Source: Clostridiales bacterium
Lineage (GTDB): Bacteria; Bacillota; Clostridia; Lachnospirales; Anaerotignaceae
Assembly (NCBI GenBank): GCA_018364635.1
Contig: JAGZLR010000002.1
Coordinates: forward strand, 46,497-110,496
Direction: 5' to 3'
Length of the DNA stretch: 64,000 bases
Numbering within the stretch: position 1 is the first letter of the stretch; every line of letters starts with the position of its first letter. Of this stretch, positions 8,453 through 16,666 are shown in pieces. The translations under genes were made by a program, and so were the position numbers. The notes under the pieces were generated by a model. That model was not told the DNA's origin and made no database searches. It saw nothing but the letters and a program-made list of their open reading frames with translations.

Positions 8453-8929
8453 TTATGCTCTACGGCTTGTAAAGCTTCTTGGTTTATTAATTTTTTGGCC
8501 ATGATCGGTATACGCTACACTATTTTGGAAAGGTTTTCCGGTCAGGGATTCAAGATGCGTATTGATACGGTGAAGGTTTACCTCAATGGCAGTTTTAGCA
8601 TTTGAATAAACATCCTTATATTCTGTTAAGTTTTTATTGATCTCATGGTAAAGAGGAGTTAATCTTTTTTTATCTTCCTCAGAAGAGGAGTCAATCATTT
8701 GTTTCAAGCTCAACCCATCCATATTCATTGATTTTTGTGCGTTGAGACGTTTCTGTTCAAGACCACGAGAGCGGAGTAAAAGTGCTTGTTCTTTGCTAAT
8801 ACAGTCTTCCAAAACAAGAATATTATTTTTAACGGCAGCGTCAAATTTTTCTTTTTCAACGGCAGTAAGGTCTTGGATGAATAAATTTATCTCTGTCAGT
8901 ATTTTTTCAAAATCTGTTAGATTACTCAT
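8453..8929 (-). CDS. flgN: FlgN-type flagellar export chaperone
   Basis: This 158-residue, mostly helical cytoplasmic protein has the FlgN pattern: a leucine-rich N-terminal helix, then LEDCISKEQALLLRSRGLEQKR, then MNMDGLSLKQMI. FlgN chaperones FlgK and FlgL to the type III export gate. It lies 35 bases after flgM and just before flgK, the standard order. Confidence 0.88.
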   Translation of the reverse strand: MSNLTDFEKILTEINLFIQDLTAVEKEKFDAAVKNNILVLEDCISKEQALLLRSRGLEQKRLNAQKSMNMDGLSLKQMIDSSSEEDKKRLTPLYHEINKNLTEYKDVYSNAKTAIEVNLHRINTHLESLTGKPFQNSVAYTDHGQKINKPRSFTSRRA

Positions 8930-8964
8930 GATTTGAAATCCTTTCGTTCAACTAAATTATTCAA

Positions 8965-9261
8965 TTATGATAAAAGCATTTTTTTTGCTATTTCATCGAT
9001 CATGATTGGATAGTCATTTAACTGTACTTGTGTTTTTATTTCTTCAATTTTATAGTCATCTGTTGGAGCAGATATTTCCTTTAGTATTTTCTGTGACAAT
9101 TGTCTTGCAAATTTTTGTTCATCAAAAATTTCTTTTGATCGTATGGTAATCTCATCAAAATTTTTAATGGATTTTTTTGTTGAGCCGTTTGTCTGAGAAA
9201 GATTTTCGGTTTTGACTGTACCAGTTCGGTTCATAAAATTTCTGTTGGTTGTTATTCTCAT
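8965..9261 (-). CDS. flgM: Anti-sigma-D factor FlgM
   Basis: This 98-residue protein has a disordered, basic and polar N-terminal half and a C-terminal region with the FlgM pattern (EIFDEQKFARQLSQKILKE, then IDEIAKKMLLS). FlgM holds the flagellar sigma factor inactive until the hook is complete and FlgM is exported. It is the first gene of the flgM-csrA operon. The assignment relies on position and C-terminal pattern, since the family is short and variable. Confidence 0.85.
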   Translation of the reverse strand: MRITTNRNFMNRTGTVKTENLSQTNGSTKKSIKNFDEITIRSKEIFDEQKFARQLSQKILKEISAPTDDYKIEEIKTQVQLNDYPIMIDEIAKKMLLS

Positions 9262-9312
9262 TCTATCACCTCACATATAAGGAGTTCCAATAATATTTTC
9301 CCTTATATAATA

Positions 9313-9340
9313 CTATCGTCATAAATGTGTTTAAAAATTA
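9313..9340 (-). promoter_or_regulatory. Possible sigma-D promoter of the flgM operon
   Basis: Read on the minus strand, TAAT (9337-9340), 16 bases, then GACGATAG (9313-9320) resembles TAAA-N15-GCCGATAT. It lies about 50 bases before the flgM ATG. The -10 matches at 6 of 8 positions. Confidence 0.38.
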
Positions 9341-9455
9341 CACTTTCCAAAAGTATTTTTAGCATTTTGAAACAAATCTTTATTTAATGAGTGTAATTAT
9401 ATAGATTTTCTATAAAATCAGATGAGGATAAAAAGAAAATAGATGTTTGATCGAT

Positions 9456-9492
9456 AAAAAAATAGACGCTTTTTAAAGGCGTCTATTTTTTT
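9456..9492 (-). terminator. Intrinsic terminator after cheB
   Basis: AAAAAAATAGACGC (9456-9469) pairs with GCGTCTATTTTTTT (9479-9492). On the minus strand this ends the cheA-cheW-cheR-cheB unit and separates it from flgM. Confidence 0.9.
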
Positions 9493-10561
9493 ATTGAATA
9501 CCATTAATATAGTTTATAATCATACCAGGCATTTTTTCACAAGGTGCTTCCACGGTGACTGCACCCATTTTATAAGCCATCATTGGCATACCATATACAA
9601 CACAGGATTCTTTTGATTGACCGATTGTAAAAAATCCCTTTTTGTACATATTTAAAAGTCCTTTTGCACCGTCCTGTCCCATACCGGTTAAAATGATTCC
9701 CATACTGCTAGTTACGTTGTCTGCAATAGAATTGAATAAGACATCTACTGAAGGCATATGACCGCTAACCTTGCCTTCCTGTGTGCAGTTGATGACATAG
9801 TTTGTACCTTTTTTTACTACTCGCATTTGATGATTCCCAGGAGCGATAAGCACTAAACCACGTTCGACCTGATCACCGTTTTGTGCTTCTTTTACTCGCA
9901 TTGGGCAGATACGATTTAGTCGTTCAGCATACATTTTAGTAAACCCTTCGGGCATATGTTGGGTAACAACAATGCCAGGTGTATCTTTTGGCAAGTCCTT
10001 TAAAATACTTAATGTTGCTTCTGTGCCACCTGTAGACGCACCAATTGCAATGACAAATGAGTTAAGCTTTATTGACTTATTTGTAATGATATGAGGAGCC
10101 TTATTTAGGTGTGAAATGCTGTTGGGGCGAGTTGTATTAGGATTCATCATGCTGGATGGAGTTTTTACTTTTGCTGTAGAGGCTATTTTTATTTTTATAG
10201 CAAGGTTTGTGATAAAAGCTGATATTTTGTTTTTCTCTGAGTCAGGTTTTCTTACAAAGTCCACGGCTCCAGCAGATAGCGCGTCAAATACACTTAAATT
10301 CAAAGATGAGACAAGTATTACTGGAATCGGGTGCTTTGGCAATAACTGTTTTAAAAAGTCAATCCCGCTTAAACCAGGCATTTCTACATCTAATGTAATG
10401 ACATCTGGTTTTAAAAGAGGAATTTTTTTCATAGCATCAAAGGCATTAATGGCATAGCCTACAACCTCTATTTCAGGATGAAGCGATAAGTTTTCTATCA
10501 AAGTCCTTCGAAATAGAATACTGTCGTCTACACAAAGGACTTTTATTTTGTTGATAAGCAT
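9491..10561 (-). CDS. cheB: Chemotaxis protein-glutamate methylesterase/deamidase CheB
   Basis: CheB removes methyl groups from receptor glutamates for adaptation. The receiver domain (1-125) has the acidic pair D12/D13, phosphoacceptor D58 (VITLDVEMPG) and the conserved lysine in VRKPDS. The methylesterase domain shows the catalytic triad in IGASTGGTEA (Ser), VTQHMPEGF (His) and LTGMGQDGAKG (Asp). The ATG at 10561 is preferred because GAGAGG sits 8 bases before it. A TTG seven codons upstream has no ribosome-binding site. It is last in the cheA-W-R-B order. Confidence 0.97.
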   Translation of the reverse strand: MLINKIKVLCVDDSILFRRTLIENLSLHPEIEVVGYAINAFDAMKKIPLLKPDVITLDVEMPGLSGIDFLKQLLPKHPIPVILVSSLNLSVFDALSAGAVDFVRKPDSEKNKISAFITNLAIKIKIASTAKVKTPSSMMNPNTTRPNSISHLNKAPHIITNKSIKLNSFVIAIGASTGGTEATLSILKDLPKDTPGIVVTQHMPEGFTKMYAERLNRICPMRVKEAQNGDQVERGLVLIAPGNHQMRVVKKGTNYVINCTQEGKVSGHMPSVDVLFNSIADNVTSSMGIILTGMGQDGAKGLLNMYKKGFFTIGQSKESCVVYGMPMMAYKMGAVTVEAPCEKMPGMIINYINGIQ

Positions 10562-10606
10562 TAACAAAACCTCTCTTTCCAAACGATATGAAATAAGCTT
10601 ACTTGT

Positions 10607-11428
10607 TTAAAGAGACTTTCTGTAAATGGCAGGCATGACATATTTGTATTTTGCACTGCTGTGGTTTACACTTTCCGAATGACCGATAAGCAAATATCCT
10701 CCAGGGTTCGTTGCGTTGAAAAATCGATTGATTAGTGCATCTTTTGTCGGTTGGTCAAAGTAAATCATAACATTACGGCAGAAGATTACATCAAATGGTA
10801 TTTTAAATTTAATTGGCTCCATTAAATTAAATGTTCGGAATATCACGTTGTTTTTTAGATCATTCGAAACATTGACCATTGCTGGATTTCCGCTGAGTGA
10901 TTTTGTGAAAAAACGTTTTTTCCAAGGTTCAGGTAAATTTTTTAGTGCTTCTATATCATACTCGCCTTTTTGCGCCGTAGAAAGTACGTTCATTGATATA
11001 TCAGTTGCCAATACTCTAGTGTCCCACATAGATGCCTGAGATCCGAGAAAATCTTTAATGTACATTGAGATTGTATATGGTTCTTCTCCTGAAGAACAGC
11101 CAGCACTCCAGATACTTAAGGTTTTATTCTTTTTTGTAGATACCAGATAAGGAAGAATCGTATTTTGAAAAAAATCAAAATGTTCTTTTTCTCTCAAAAA
11201 ATAGGTGTAGTTTGTGGTAAGTTTATTCATCATGATTTCAATATCAGCTTTATTTTTAGTCTTTGTAATATAATCCACATACTGAGTGAAATTTGTGTAT
11301 CCTTTTGATACTAGAGTCGATTGAAGGCGGCTTTGTATCAGCTGCTTTTTTTTTGAAAGGTCAATTCCAAAGTTTTTGTGAACGAAATTTATTAGTTTAA
11401 CAAAATCAGCCTGGTTTATCTCAAGCAT
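10607..11428 (-). CDS. cheR: Chemotaxis protein methyltransferase CheR
   Basis: CheR uses S-adenosylmethionine to methylate receptor glutamates. The 273-residue protein has the N-terminal helical domain, the SAM-binding motif IWSAGCSSGEEPYTISM, the acidic VLATDIS motif, and FCRNVMIYFDQPTK with GGYLLIGHSESV near the C terminus. No receptor-tethering pentapeptide or TPR domain is present. It lies between cheW and cheB. A 143-base gap with two hairpins separates it from cheW. Confidence 0.97.
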   Translation of the reverse strand: MLEINQADFVKLINFVHKNFGIDLSKKKQLIQSRLQSTLVSKGYTNFTQYVDYITKTKNKADIEIMMNKLTTNYTYFLREKEHFDFFQNTILPYLVSTKKNKTLSIWSAGCSSGEEPYTISMYIKDFLGSQASMWDTRVLATDISMNVLSTAQKGEYDIEALKNLPEPWKKRFFTKSLSGNPAMVNVSNDLKNNVIFRTFNLMEPIKFKIPFDVIFCRNVMIYFDQPTKDALINRFFNATNPGGYLLIGHSESVNHSSAKYKYVMPAIYRKSL

Positions 11429-11470
11429 TTTATACCACCTTTTTATGTAGTTTAATTAGAGAATATATGA

Positions 11471-11554
11471 AAGGCGGCAAGTTTATGCCGCCTTATTCCT
11501 ATCCTCCTATGTTTTAAAGAGCTCTCTGTACTAAAACAATTACAGAGAACTCTT
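11471..11554 (-). other. Two hairpins in the cheW-cheR intergenic region
   Basis: AAGGCGGCA (11471-11479) pairs with TGCCGCCTT (11486-11494) around a 6-base loop. An imperfect repeat pairs AAGAGCTCTCTGTA (11517-11530) with TACAGAGAACTCTT (11541-11554). Neither is followed by a good T run on the minus strand, so attenuation or mRNA processing that sets cheA-W against cheR-B dosage is more likely than full termination. Confidence 0.5.
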
Positions 11555-11571
11555 AAACACTATTTTACGTA

Positions 11572-12051
11572 TCAGTTTTCGATCAATTTTTCACAATCAA
11601 TCAAAAGGAGGGTTTTTCCATCAGGCATGGATACCATACCATTGATTAATTCTTGTCTATTATGTGGCGATGGAGGAGAGATATTATTTTTATCAATATC
11701 AGTTACTTGTGATACAGTATCAACATAAATACCAAGATAAATATTATTGATATTTAACACAATGATACAGGAATAATTTGTAGCTTCTCCTTCCATTTTC
11801 CCCATTTTGGTACGAATATCTATAATAGGTATAATTTGCCCTCTAAGATTAATAATTCCTTTGATGAAGTCAGGTACCATTGGCAGTGTTGTAATATCGT
11901 GATTAGTAATTATTTCCATTACATATGAGGCTTTCACTGCAAAGTCAAGACCATCAGATAGGAACATAAGATATTTTTGTGAAATCTCATCTGATATTCC
12001 TTTTAGTCCTAAATCATCATTTAAGACCTCTGTTGCTGTTTCTATAGACAT
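11572..12051 (-). CDS. cheW: Chemotaxis coupling protein CheW
   Basis: CheW bridges chemoreceptors and CheA in the receptor array. The 159-residue protein is a single CheW domain: KYLMFLSDGLDFAVKASYVMEII, then VPDFIKGIINLRGQIIPIIDIRTKMG, then GIYVDTVSQVTDI. The arginine of 'NLRG' is retained. It follows cheA by 20 bases, so it is in the same transcript. Confidence 0.95.
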   Translation of the reverse strand: MSIETATEVLNDDLGLKGISDEISQKYLMFLSDGLDFAVKASYVMEIITNHDITTLPMVPDFIKGIINLRGQIIPIIDIRTKMGKMEGEATNYSCIIVLNINNIYLGIYVDTVSQVTDIDKNNISPPSPHNRQELINGMVSMPDGKTLLLIDCEKLIEN

Positions 12052-12070
12052 TTTGCTTATCCCCCTTTAC

Positions 12071-14161
12071 TTAATAATTTTGAGCCATTTGGTAAAGATT
12101 TGGTATATCCAAAATGATGCTTATGCTGCCGTTTCCAAGTATTGTACAGCCAGAAATACCGGAATCCTTTATACTATAACTGCTTAAATATGTTGGAAGC
12201 GGTTTTACAACAACCTGCTGTTCGCCCAAAAGTTCGTCCACAAAGAGGCAATAGGATTTGTCTGCAGCTTCCACCCAGATCAAAATACCATCTTCAATAT
12301 TTGTAACTTCTGTAGGGATATTGTAAAGCTGATGGAGTCTAAATACAGGATAAAATTCATCCATACGCTTGATAATTTCTCCGCCACTAGCATCATTGAT
12401 AATTTCATCATTCGTTGCTTTAAAGGATTGTCGAATATTTGTGATCGGAATTGTAAAGATGGAATTTCCGACAGCGATTTCCATACCATCTACAATTGCC
12501 ATTGTAAGAGGTATCTTTAATGTAGTTTTTGTTCCTACACCAACCTCACTGGATATGTTCACTACGCCTCCAACTTTTTCTACATTCTTTTTCACTACAT
12601 CCATTCCTACGCCACGACCAGAGTATTCTGTAACTTCTGTATTTGTTGAAAATCCAGGCATCATAAGAAGATTCAATATCTCACGCTTTGTGTATTCGCT
12701 TTCTGGTTTTACAAGAAGGCCGTTGTTTGCTGCCTTTTGTAGTACTACATCGGTATTAACGCCTTGACCGTCATCTTCTATAGATATAATAACTTCACTG
12801 CCAGTATGTTCAGCGGAGAGCACAATACGTCCTTTTGGGCTCTTTCCTGCGTTAATTCTATCCTGAACATTTTCCTCAATACCGTGATCCATAGAGTTTC
12901 GTACAATATGCATAATTGGATCGCCGATACCGTCTACAATGGCCTTATCAACTTCGGTTTCTTCGCCAACAATTTCAAGCTCAACTTCCTTGCCAAGTTT
13001 TTGCCCCATGTCACGGACAATCCTATTCATTTTATTGAATACGCCGGCAATTGGAACCATACGGATGGACATCGCTATATCCTGGAGCTCGTCGGTAAGT
13101 TTTCTCAGCTGTCTTGCTGATTTTGTGAAGTTGTCAAGTTTCACCCCTTGAATGTCTGGAGAGGAAGTTACCATAGACTCTGTAATAACGATTTCTCCCA
13201 CAATCGCCATTAGTTTATCAAGCTTGGAAAGATTGACACTGATAAGACTTTGTTTCTGCTGATTGTTGTGATGGGAAGGCATAGATACATTTTGTGTTGT
13301 CTGAGCACTTGTAGATGTTACAGCAGATGAAGTGCTTTTGGCAACATTTGTCTCTGGTATTGATGCATCCTCCAATTTAGGAAGGTTTTCATACATGTCA
13401 CAGGAATTAATATTACTCATATTTTCCACAAGAGACATTGCTTTTTCACAGGCACTTTTATCCATGAATGAGAGGATGAGGCCAGTTTCAATAATAATGT
13501 TGCTGGAGTCAGAATTCGTCTCAATATCTTCTGGATAGAATTTAAACTTTATGCCTTCTTCCTGAAGAGAATTTACAACCATAAATGCACGGAGATTTTC
13601 CATCCCGATTCCTTCATCAAATTTTACTTTGGCAAAGTATGGAGATTGGTCTGGAAAATCAAGTTTATCATCTGCGGATACTTTCTCAGTCGATAGTTCT
13701 GTTTTTTCTGTAACTGGATCAGCTTCCTCTCCAAAGGAGACCTTAATTTTGTTTACATAGCTATTAATATTTTCTATATAATTGTCGATATTGTTTGTAA
13801 GGGGTTCGCTGTTTTCGATTTTTTCAATTTCGGAACGCATAAAATCAATTACTTTAAAAAGAAGGTCAAACATACCGTGATGAAGATCTTCGTCGCACTT
13901 TTCATCAAACGTATCTACACCCCTGTCGCGGATTAAAAAGAACAGGTCCTCAAGTTTATGGGAAGTTGTCATTAAAGAATCAAACTCCATCATGGCGGAG
14001 GAGCCTTTAATTGTATGCATGATACGGAAAATTTCATTGACATCATCTACGGTGAATCGTTTGGATTTTTCTGCTTCAAGGAGAATTTCATCTAATTGAT
14101 CCATAAGGGAATTAGTTTCAAAAAGATATGTTTCAAGCATGCTATCCATATCGTTATCCAT
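12071..14161 (-). CDS. cheA: Chemotaxis histidine kinase CheA
   Basis: CheA autophosphorylates and passes phosphate to CheY and CheB. Domains in order: HPt/P1 with phosphorylated H49 (IMHTIKGSS), a P2-like domain (about 185-270), a Ser/Thr-rich linker, the P3 dimerisation helix (SKLDKLMAIVGEIVITESMV), the P4 kinase with N-box HIVRNSMDHGIE, G1 DDGQGV and G2 GRGVGMDVV, and the CheW-like P5. The start at ATG 14161 has AAGGTGG upstream. A TTG seven codons earlier lies over that ribosome-binding site. The 696-residue length is normal. No cheY, cheC or cheD is in this window. Confidence 0.97.
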   Translation of the reverse strand: MDNDMDSMLETYLFETNSLMDQLDEILLEAEKSKRFTVDDVNEIFRIMHTIKGSSAMMEFDSLMTTSHKLEDLFFLIRDRGVDTFDEKCDEDLHHGMFDLLFKVIDFMRSEIEKIENSEPLTNNIDNYIENINSYVNKIKVSFGEEADPVTEKTELSTEKVSADDKLDFPDQSPYFAKVKFDEGIGMENLRAFMVVNSLQEEGIKFKFYPEDIETNSDSSNIIIETGLILSFMDKSACEKAMSLVENMSNINSCDMYENLPKLEDASIPETNVAKSTSSAVTSTSAQTTQNVSMPSHHNNQQKQSLISVNLSKLDKLMAIVGEIVITESMVTSSPDIQGVKLDNFTKSARQLRKLTDELQDIAMSIRMVPIAGVFNKMNRIVRDMGQKLGKEVELEIVGEETEVDKAIVDGIGDPIMHIVRNSMDHGIEENVQDRINAGKSPKGRIVLSAEHTGSEVIISIEDDGQGVNTDVVLQKAANNGLLVKPESEYTKREILNLLMMPGFSTNTEVTEYSGRGVGMDVVKKNVEKVGGVVNISSEVGVGTKTTLKIPLTMAIVDGMEIAVGNSIFTIPITNIRQSFKATNDEIINDASGGEIIKRMDEFYPVFRLHQLYNIPTEVTNIEDGILIWVEAADKSYCLFVDELLGEQQVVVKPLPTYLSSYSIKDSGISGCTILGNGSISIILDIPNLYQMAQNY

Positions 14162-14209
14162 AGGTATACACCACCTTATCAATTTTTTGAACTATATCTA
14201 TCATGCTTT

Positions 14210-14236
14210 ATATCGACAGAAATCGTAAAATATTAA
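14210..14236 (-). promoter_or_regulatory. Putative sigma-D promoter of the cheA operon
   Basis: On the minus strand, TTAA (14233-14236), 15 bases, then GTCGATAT (14210-14217) matches the flagellar sigma-factor consensus TAAA-N15-GCCGATAT, with 7 of 8 bases in the -10 and optimal spacing. It is about 50 bases before the cheA start. This would put chemotaxis genes in the same late class as flagellin. Confidence 0.58.
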
Positions 14237-14262
14237 TAGTTTAAAGAGCAGAAGGTGAATTA

Positions 14263-15660
14263 ATGTCAGATATTCTTAAGGTAAGTGTACCGACAGGGGG
14301 ACTTGAAAACTCGTCGCGCACAAATCCGATTACAACAAATGATACTAATATTCAAAATGTTGTTGACCCATCAAAAGTTGTGAAACCTGATGGACAGAGG
14401 CCAAATCCTGATAAAAACCTTGGTATGAACTATGAGTCAAATTTCCAAGGGTTTATTGCAGCATTGAAGAATAATCCTGATTTGATTGAATCATTTACAC
14501 AGATATTTTTTCAGATGGGTTCTCTTATCACATCAGGAATTGGAGAAAATTTTGCAAAAGAAATTTCCGAATTTCTTGAGATGACTAAGATGTCTCCTCA
14601 GGAAATGGTAAAGTTTTTACAGGAACAGTCGAGTCAAAATAATAAGTTTTCATCTGATCTGTTCCAGTCACTGAAAAGCATTTTTGAAAATACAAAATCT
14701 GTGGAGCTTAAAGCCTCGATCCTTAATTTTATGAAGTCTTATAATGATGCTTCTTCCAGTAAAAATATATTAAACAATATCACAACGATATTAAAGTCAA
14801 TGACAAAATATATGCCTCAGAGTTATCGACAAAGTCTTCTTGATGCAGCAGGAAATCTAAGCCCGTCAAATGCTCCAGGGTCGTCAGAAGAGAATATTTT
14901 AGCTTTAAAACGGGATATTATTCCCTTTCTTTCTGCTTATATACAAAGGTCGCATGATATGGGAAAGGTGAGAGACTTTATCACACTACTTACCTTGAAT
15001 ACAGCTAGATATGAAAATGGCACGATGGAGAAATTGTTTGCAGATTTTCAAAGATTATTTTCTTTTCAGGAATTCAGGAAGGTTTTTGGAGAGGATGGAG
15101 CAGGATCTTTTGATGCCTTTTTAAATGAATTGACTGCATCTAAGGCAAGTAATTTTTCTGATAAATTATTAGCGGCAATGCAGAGTGCTTTAAATGGAGA
15201 AGGTGGGTATGAGCTGAAATCAGTTTTCCAAAATATTATGAATTCTTTTCTTCTCAATGAAAGTGTTTATATGCCTCTTCAGCACTATATCCTTCCAGCC
15301 GATATTTTTGGGAACTTATTGTTTTCTGAAATTTGGGTTGATCCCAACAGTAAAGGGGCAACAGGAAAGCAGGGGGAAGAAAAGGCTAGAAAGATGTTGA
15401 TTAAGTTTGATATCAAGGATGTTGGCTTTTTTGATCTTATTATTTTGAACCAGGGAGATAAGATTGATTTACAACTGAGGTATCCTGAAAAATATCAAAG
15501 TATCGAAAAAGAAATAAAAAAAGGGATCACCAATATCGTGGAAAAGAATGGTTTAGTCTGTCAAAAGCTTTATTTGGCCAAATCAAATATGCCAATTTCC
15601 GTTTCCGAGGTATTTCCTCAAATTTATGAAAGGAAAAACGCAATCAATGTCAAAATATGA
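14263..15660 (+). CDS. FliK C-terminal-domain (YlqG-like) flagellar protein
   Basis: This 465-residue protein has no signal peptide or membrane segment. Residues 1-60 are polar and probably disordered, about 60-340 are helical, and the last 90 (KARKMLIKFDIKDVGFFDLI, then DKIDLQLRYPEKYQSIEKEI) resemble the C-terminal domain of the hook-length control protein FliK. B. subtilis has a similar pair, ylqG-ylqH, and a YlqH homologue follows directly here. A role as a second FliK-like substrate or partner of the export gate is inference. It is transcribed divergently from cheA and probably heads the operon that reaches 23853. Confidence 0.6.
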   Translation: MSDILKVSVPTGGLENSSRTNPITTNDTNIQNVVDPSKVVKPDGQRPNPDKNLGMNYESNFQGFIAALKNNPDLIESFTQIFFQMGSLITSGIGENFAKEISEFLEMTKMSPQEMVKFLQEQSSQNNKFSSDLFQSLKSIFENTKSVELKASILNFMKSYNDASSSKNILNNITTILKSMTKYMPQSYRQSLLDAAGNLSPSNAPGSSEENILALKRDIIPFLSAYIQRSHDMGKVRDFITLLTLNTARYENGTMEKLFADFQRLFSFQEFRKVFGEDGAGSFDAFLNELTASKASNFSDKLLAAMQSALNGEGGYELKSVFQNIMNSFLLNESVYMPLQHYILPADIFGNLLFSEIWVDPNSKGATGKQGEEKARKMLIKFDIKDVGFFDLIILNQGDKIDLQLRYPEKYQSIEKEIKKGITNIVEKNGLVCQKLYLAKSNMPISVSEVFPQIYERKNAINVKI

Positions 15661-16009
15661 TTATGAAAATGCTAAATTAAATCAAAAGGCAGTGGCCTTA
15701 AAATATGATGGGGGTGACATTGCTCCAGTAATTGTAGCGACAGGTATGGGATATACAGCGGAGAGAATTGTGCAGTCAGCCCTTGAACATGACGTTCCGG
15801 TGTATGAAGATACCTCCCTTGCTACTCTTCTTTCTAGGCTAGAGTTAGGAGATCAAATACCGCCTGAACTTTATAAACTGGTTGTTGATATTTATGTGTA
15901 TTTTCTGAAATTTTCTTTAAATAACAAGAATAATGAGGAAGAAATACAAAAACAGATTGATGGTTCTACTGTGATTAAGAATGGACAAAATGCTTCAAAT
16001 AACTCATAA
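15647..16009 (+). CDS. YlqH/FlhB-cytoplasmic-domain protein
   Basis: This 120-residue protein matches the C-terminal cytoplasmic domain of FlhB (EscU/YscU/HrcU family) without the membrane part: KAVALKYDGGDIAPVIVATGMG, then HDVPVYEDTSLATLLSRLELGDQIPPELYKLV. The NPTH autocleavage motif of true FlhB is absent. The ATG at 15647 is preferred over the in-frame ATG at 15626 because homologues begin close to the KAVAL motif and AGGA lies upstream. It overlaps the preceding gene by 14 bases. It may substitute for or modulate the FlhB export-switch domain. Confidence 0.82.
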   Translation: MSKYDYENAKLNQKAVALKYDGGDIAPVIVATGMGYTAERIVQSALEHDVPVYEDTSLATLLSRLELGDQIPPELYKLVVDIYVYFLKFSLNNKNNEEEIQKQIDGSTVIKNGQNASNNS

Positions 16010-16066
16010 TATACTTGAAAATAAAATTATAGAATACAAAGATTTAAGGGGGGAGATGAATTAGTT

Positions 16067-16666
16067 ATGAATGACAGGTTTATGTTGATAGACATGTCAA
16101 ATAAAATGATATGCGAAGGCCTTGTCAAAGAGTTTTGGCGAGATGAAGCAGTTTTCAAAGTTGAGCATGGTATTTATTCTTTAAAGAGTATAGAAAGAGG
16201 CCAATGGCTAAGATTTGTATTCCTGCAGAGACGAAAAGGAATTTTTGAAGGCAAGGTAACTGAAGTTAATGGCTGTGAAATTATCATAGAAGAGATCAAT
16301 AGTATTGCTGATAGTGTAAAAGAGGACATTCGCATTAAAACTAATATAGAAACAAAACTCTTTTGTAAGGATTCAGTAGGAAGACTTTATAGCTGGCATG
16401 TAACGATAAAGGATATCAGCGCAGGAGGATTGAATATTGAGTCAAAATATAGAGCGCCGCTGGAAAGAGTATTGGAAGTAGCAGTACCATGGAATTCAAG
16501 TTACGTTATTGTAAATATAATTTTATTGAGAGAAATACTGAAAGATAATTTTTATTATTATGGCTGTAAATATTTTAATCTGCTTAGCACAGAAGAAAAT
16601 ATGATAAGAAATACAGTGTTTAAAATAGCGGCTAAAAAAGCCGGAAAATTGGGAGGTAAACAATGA
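16067..16666 (+). CDS. PilZ/YcgR-like domain protein
   Basis: The 199-residue protein has the two-part layout of YcgR: an N-terminal beta-barrel (about 1-95) and a C-terminal PilZ domain with the DISAGGLNI signature ('D/NxSxxG'). The 'RxxxR' c-di-GMP-binding arginine motif is degenerate (IRIKTNIETKL), so binding is uncertain. YcgR-type proteins brake the flagellar motor in response to c-di-GMP. It is followed immediately (ATGA overlap) by the SLH protein gene, and an EAL protein lies 9 kb away. Confidence 0.72.
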   Translation: MNDRFMLIDMSNKMICEGLVKEFWRDEAVFKVEHGIYSLKSIERGQWLRFVFLQRRKGIFEGKVTEVNGCEIIIEEINSIADSVKEDIRIKTNIETKLFCKDSVGRLYSWHVTIKDISAGGLNIESKYRAPLERVLEVAVPWNSSYVIVNIILLREILKDNFYYYGCKYFNLLSTEENMIRNTVFKIAAKKAGKLGGKQ

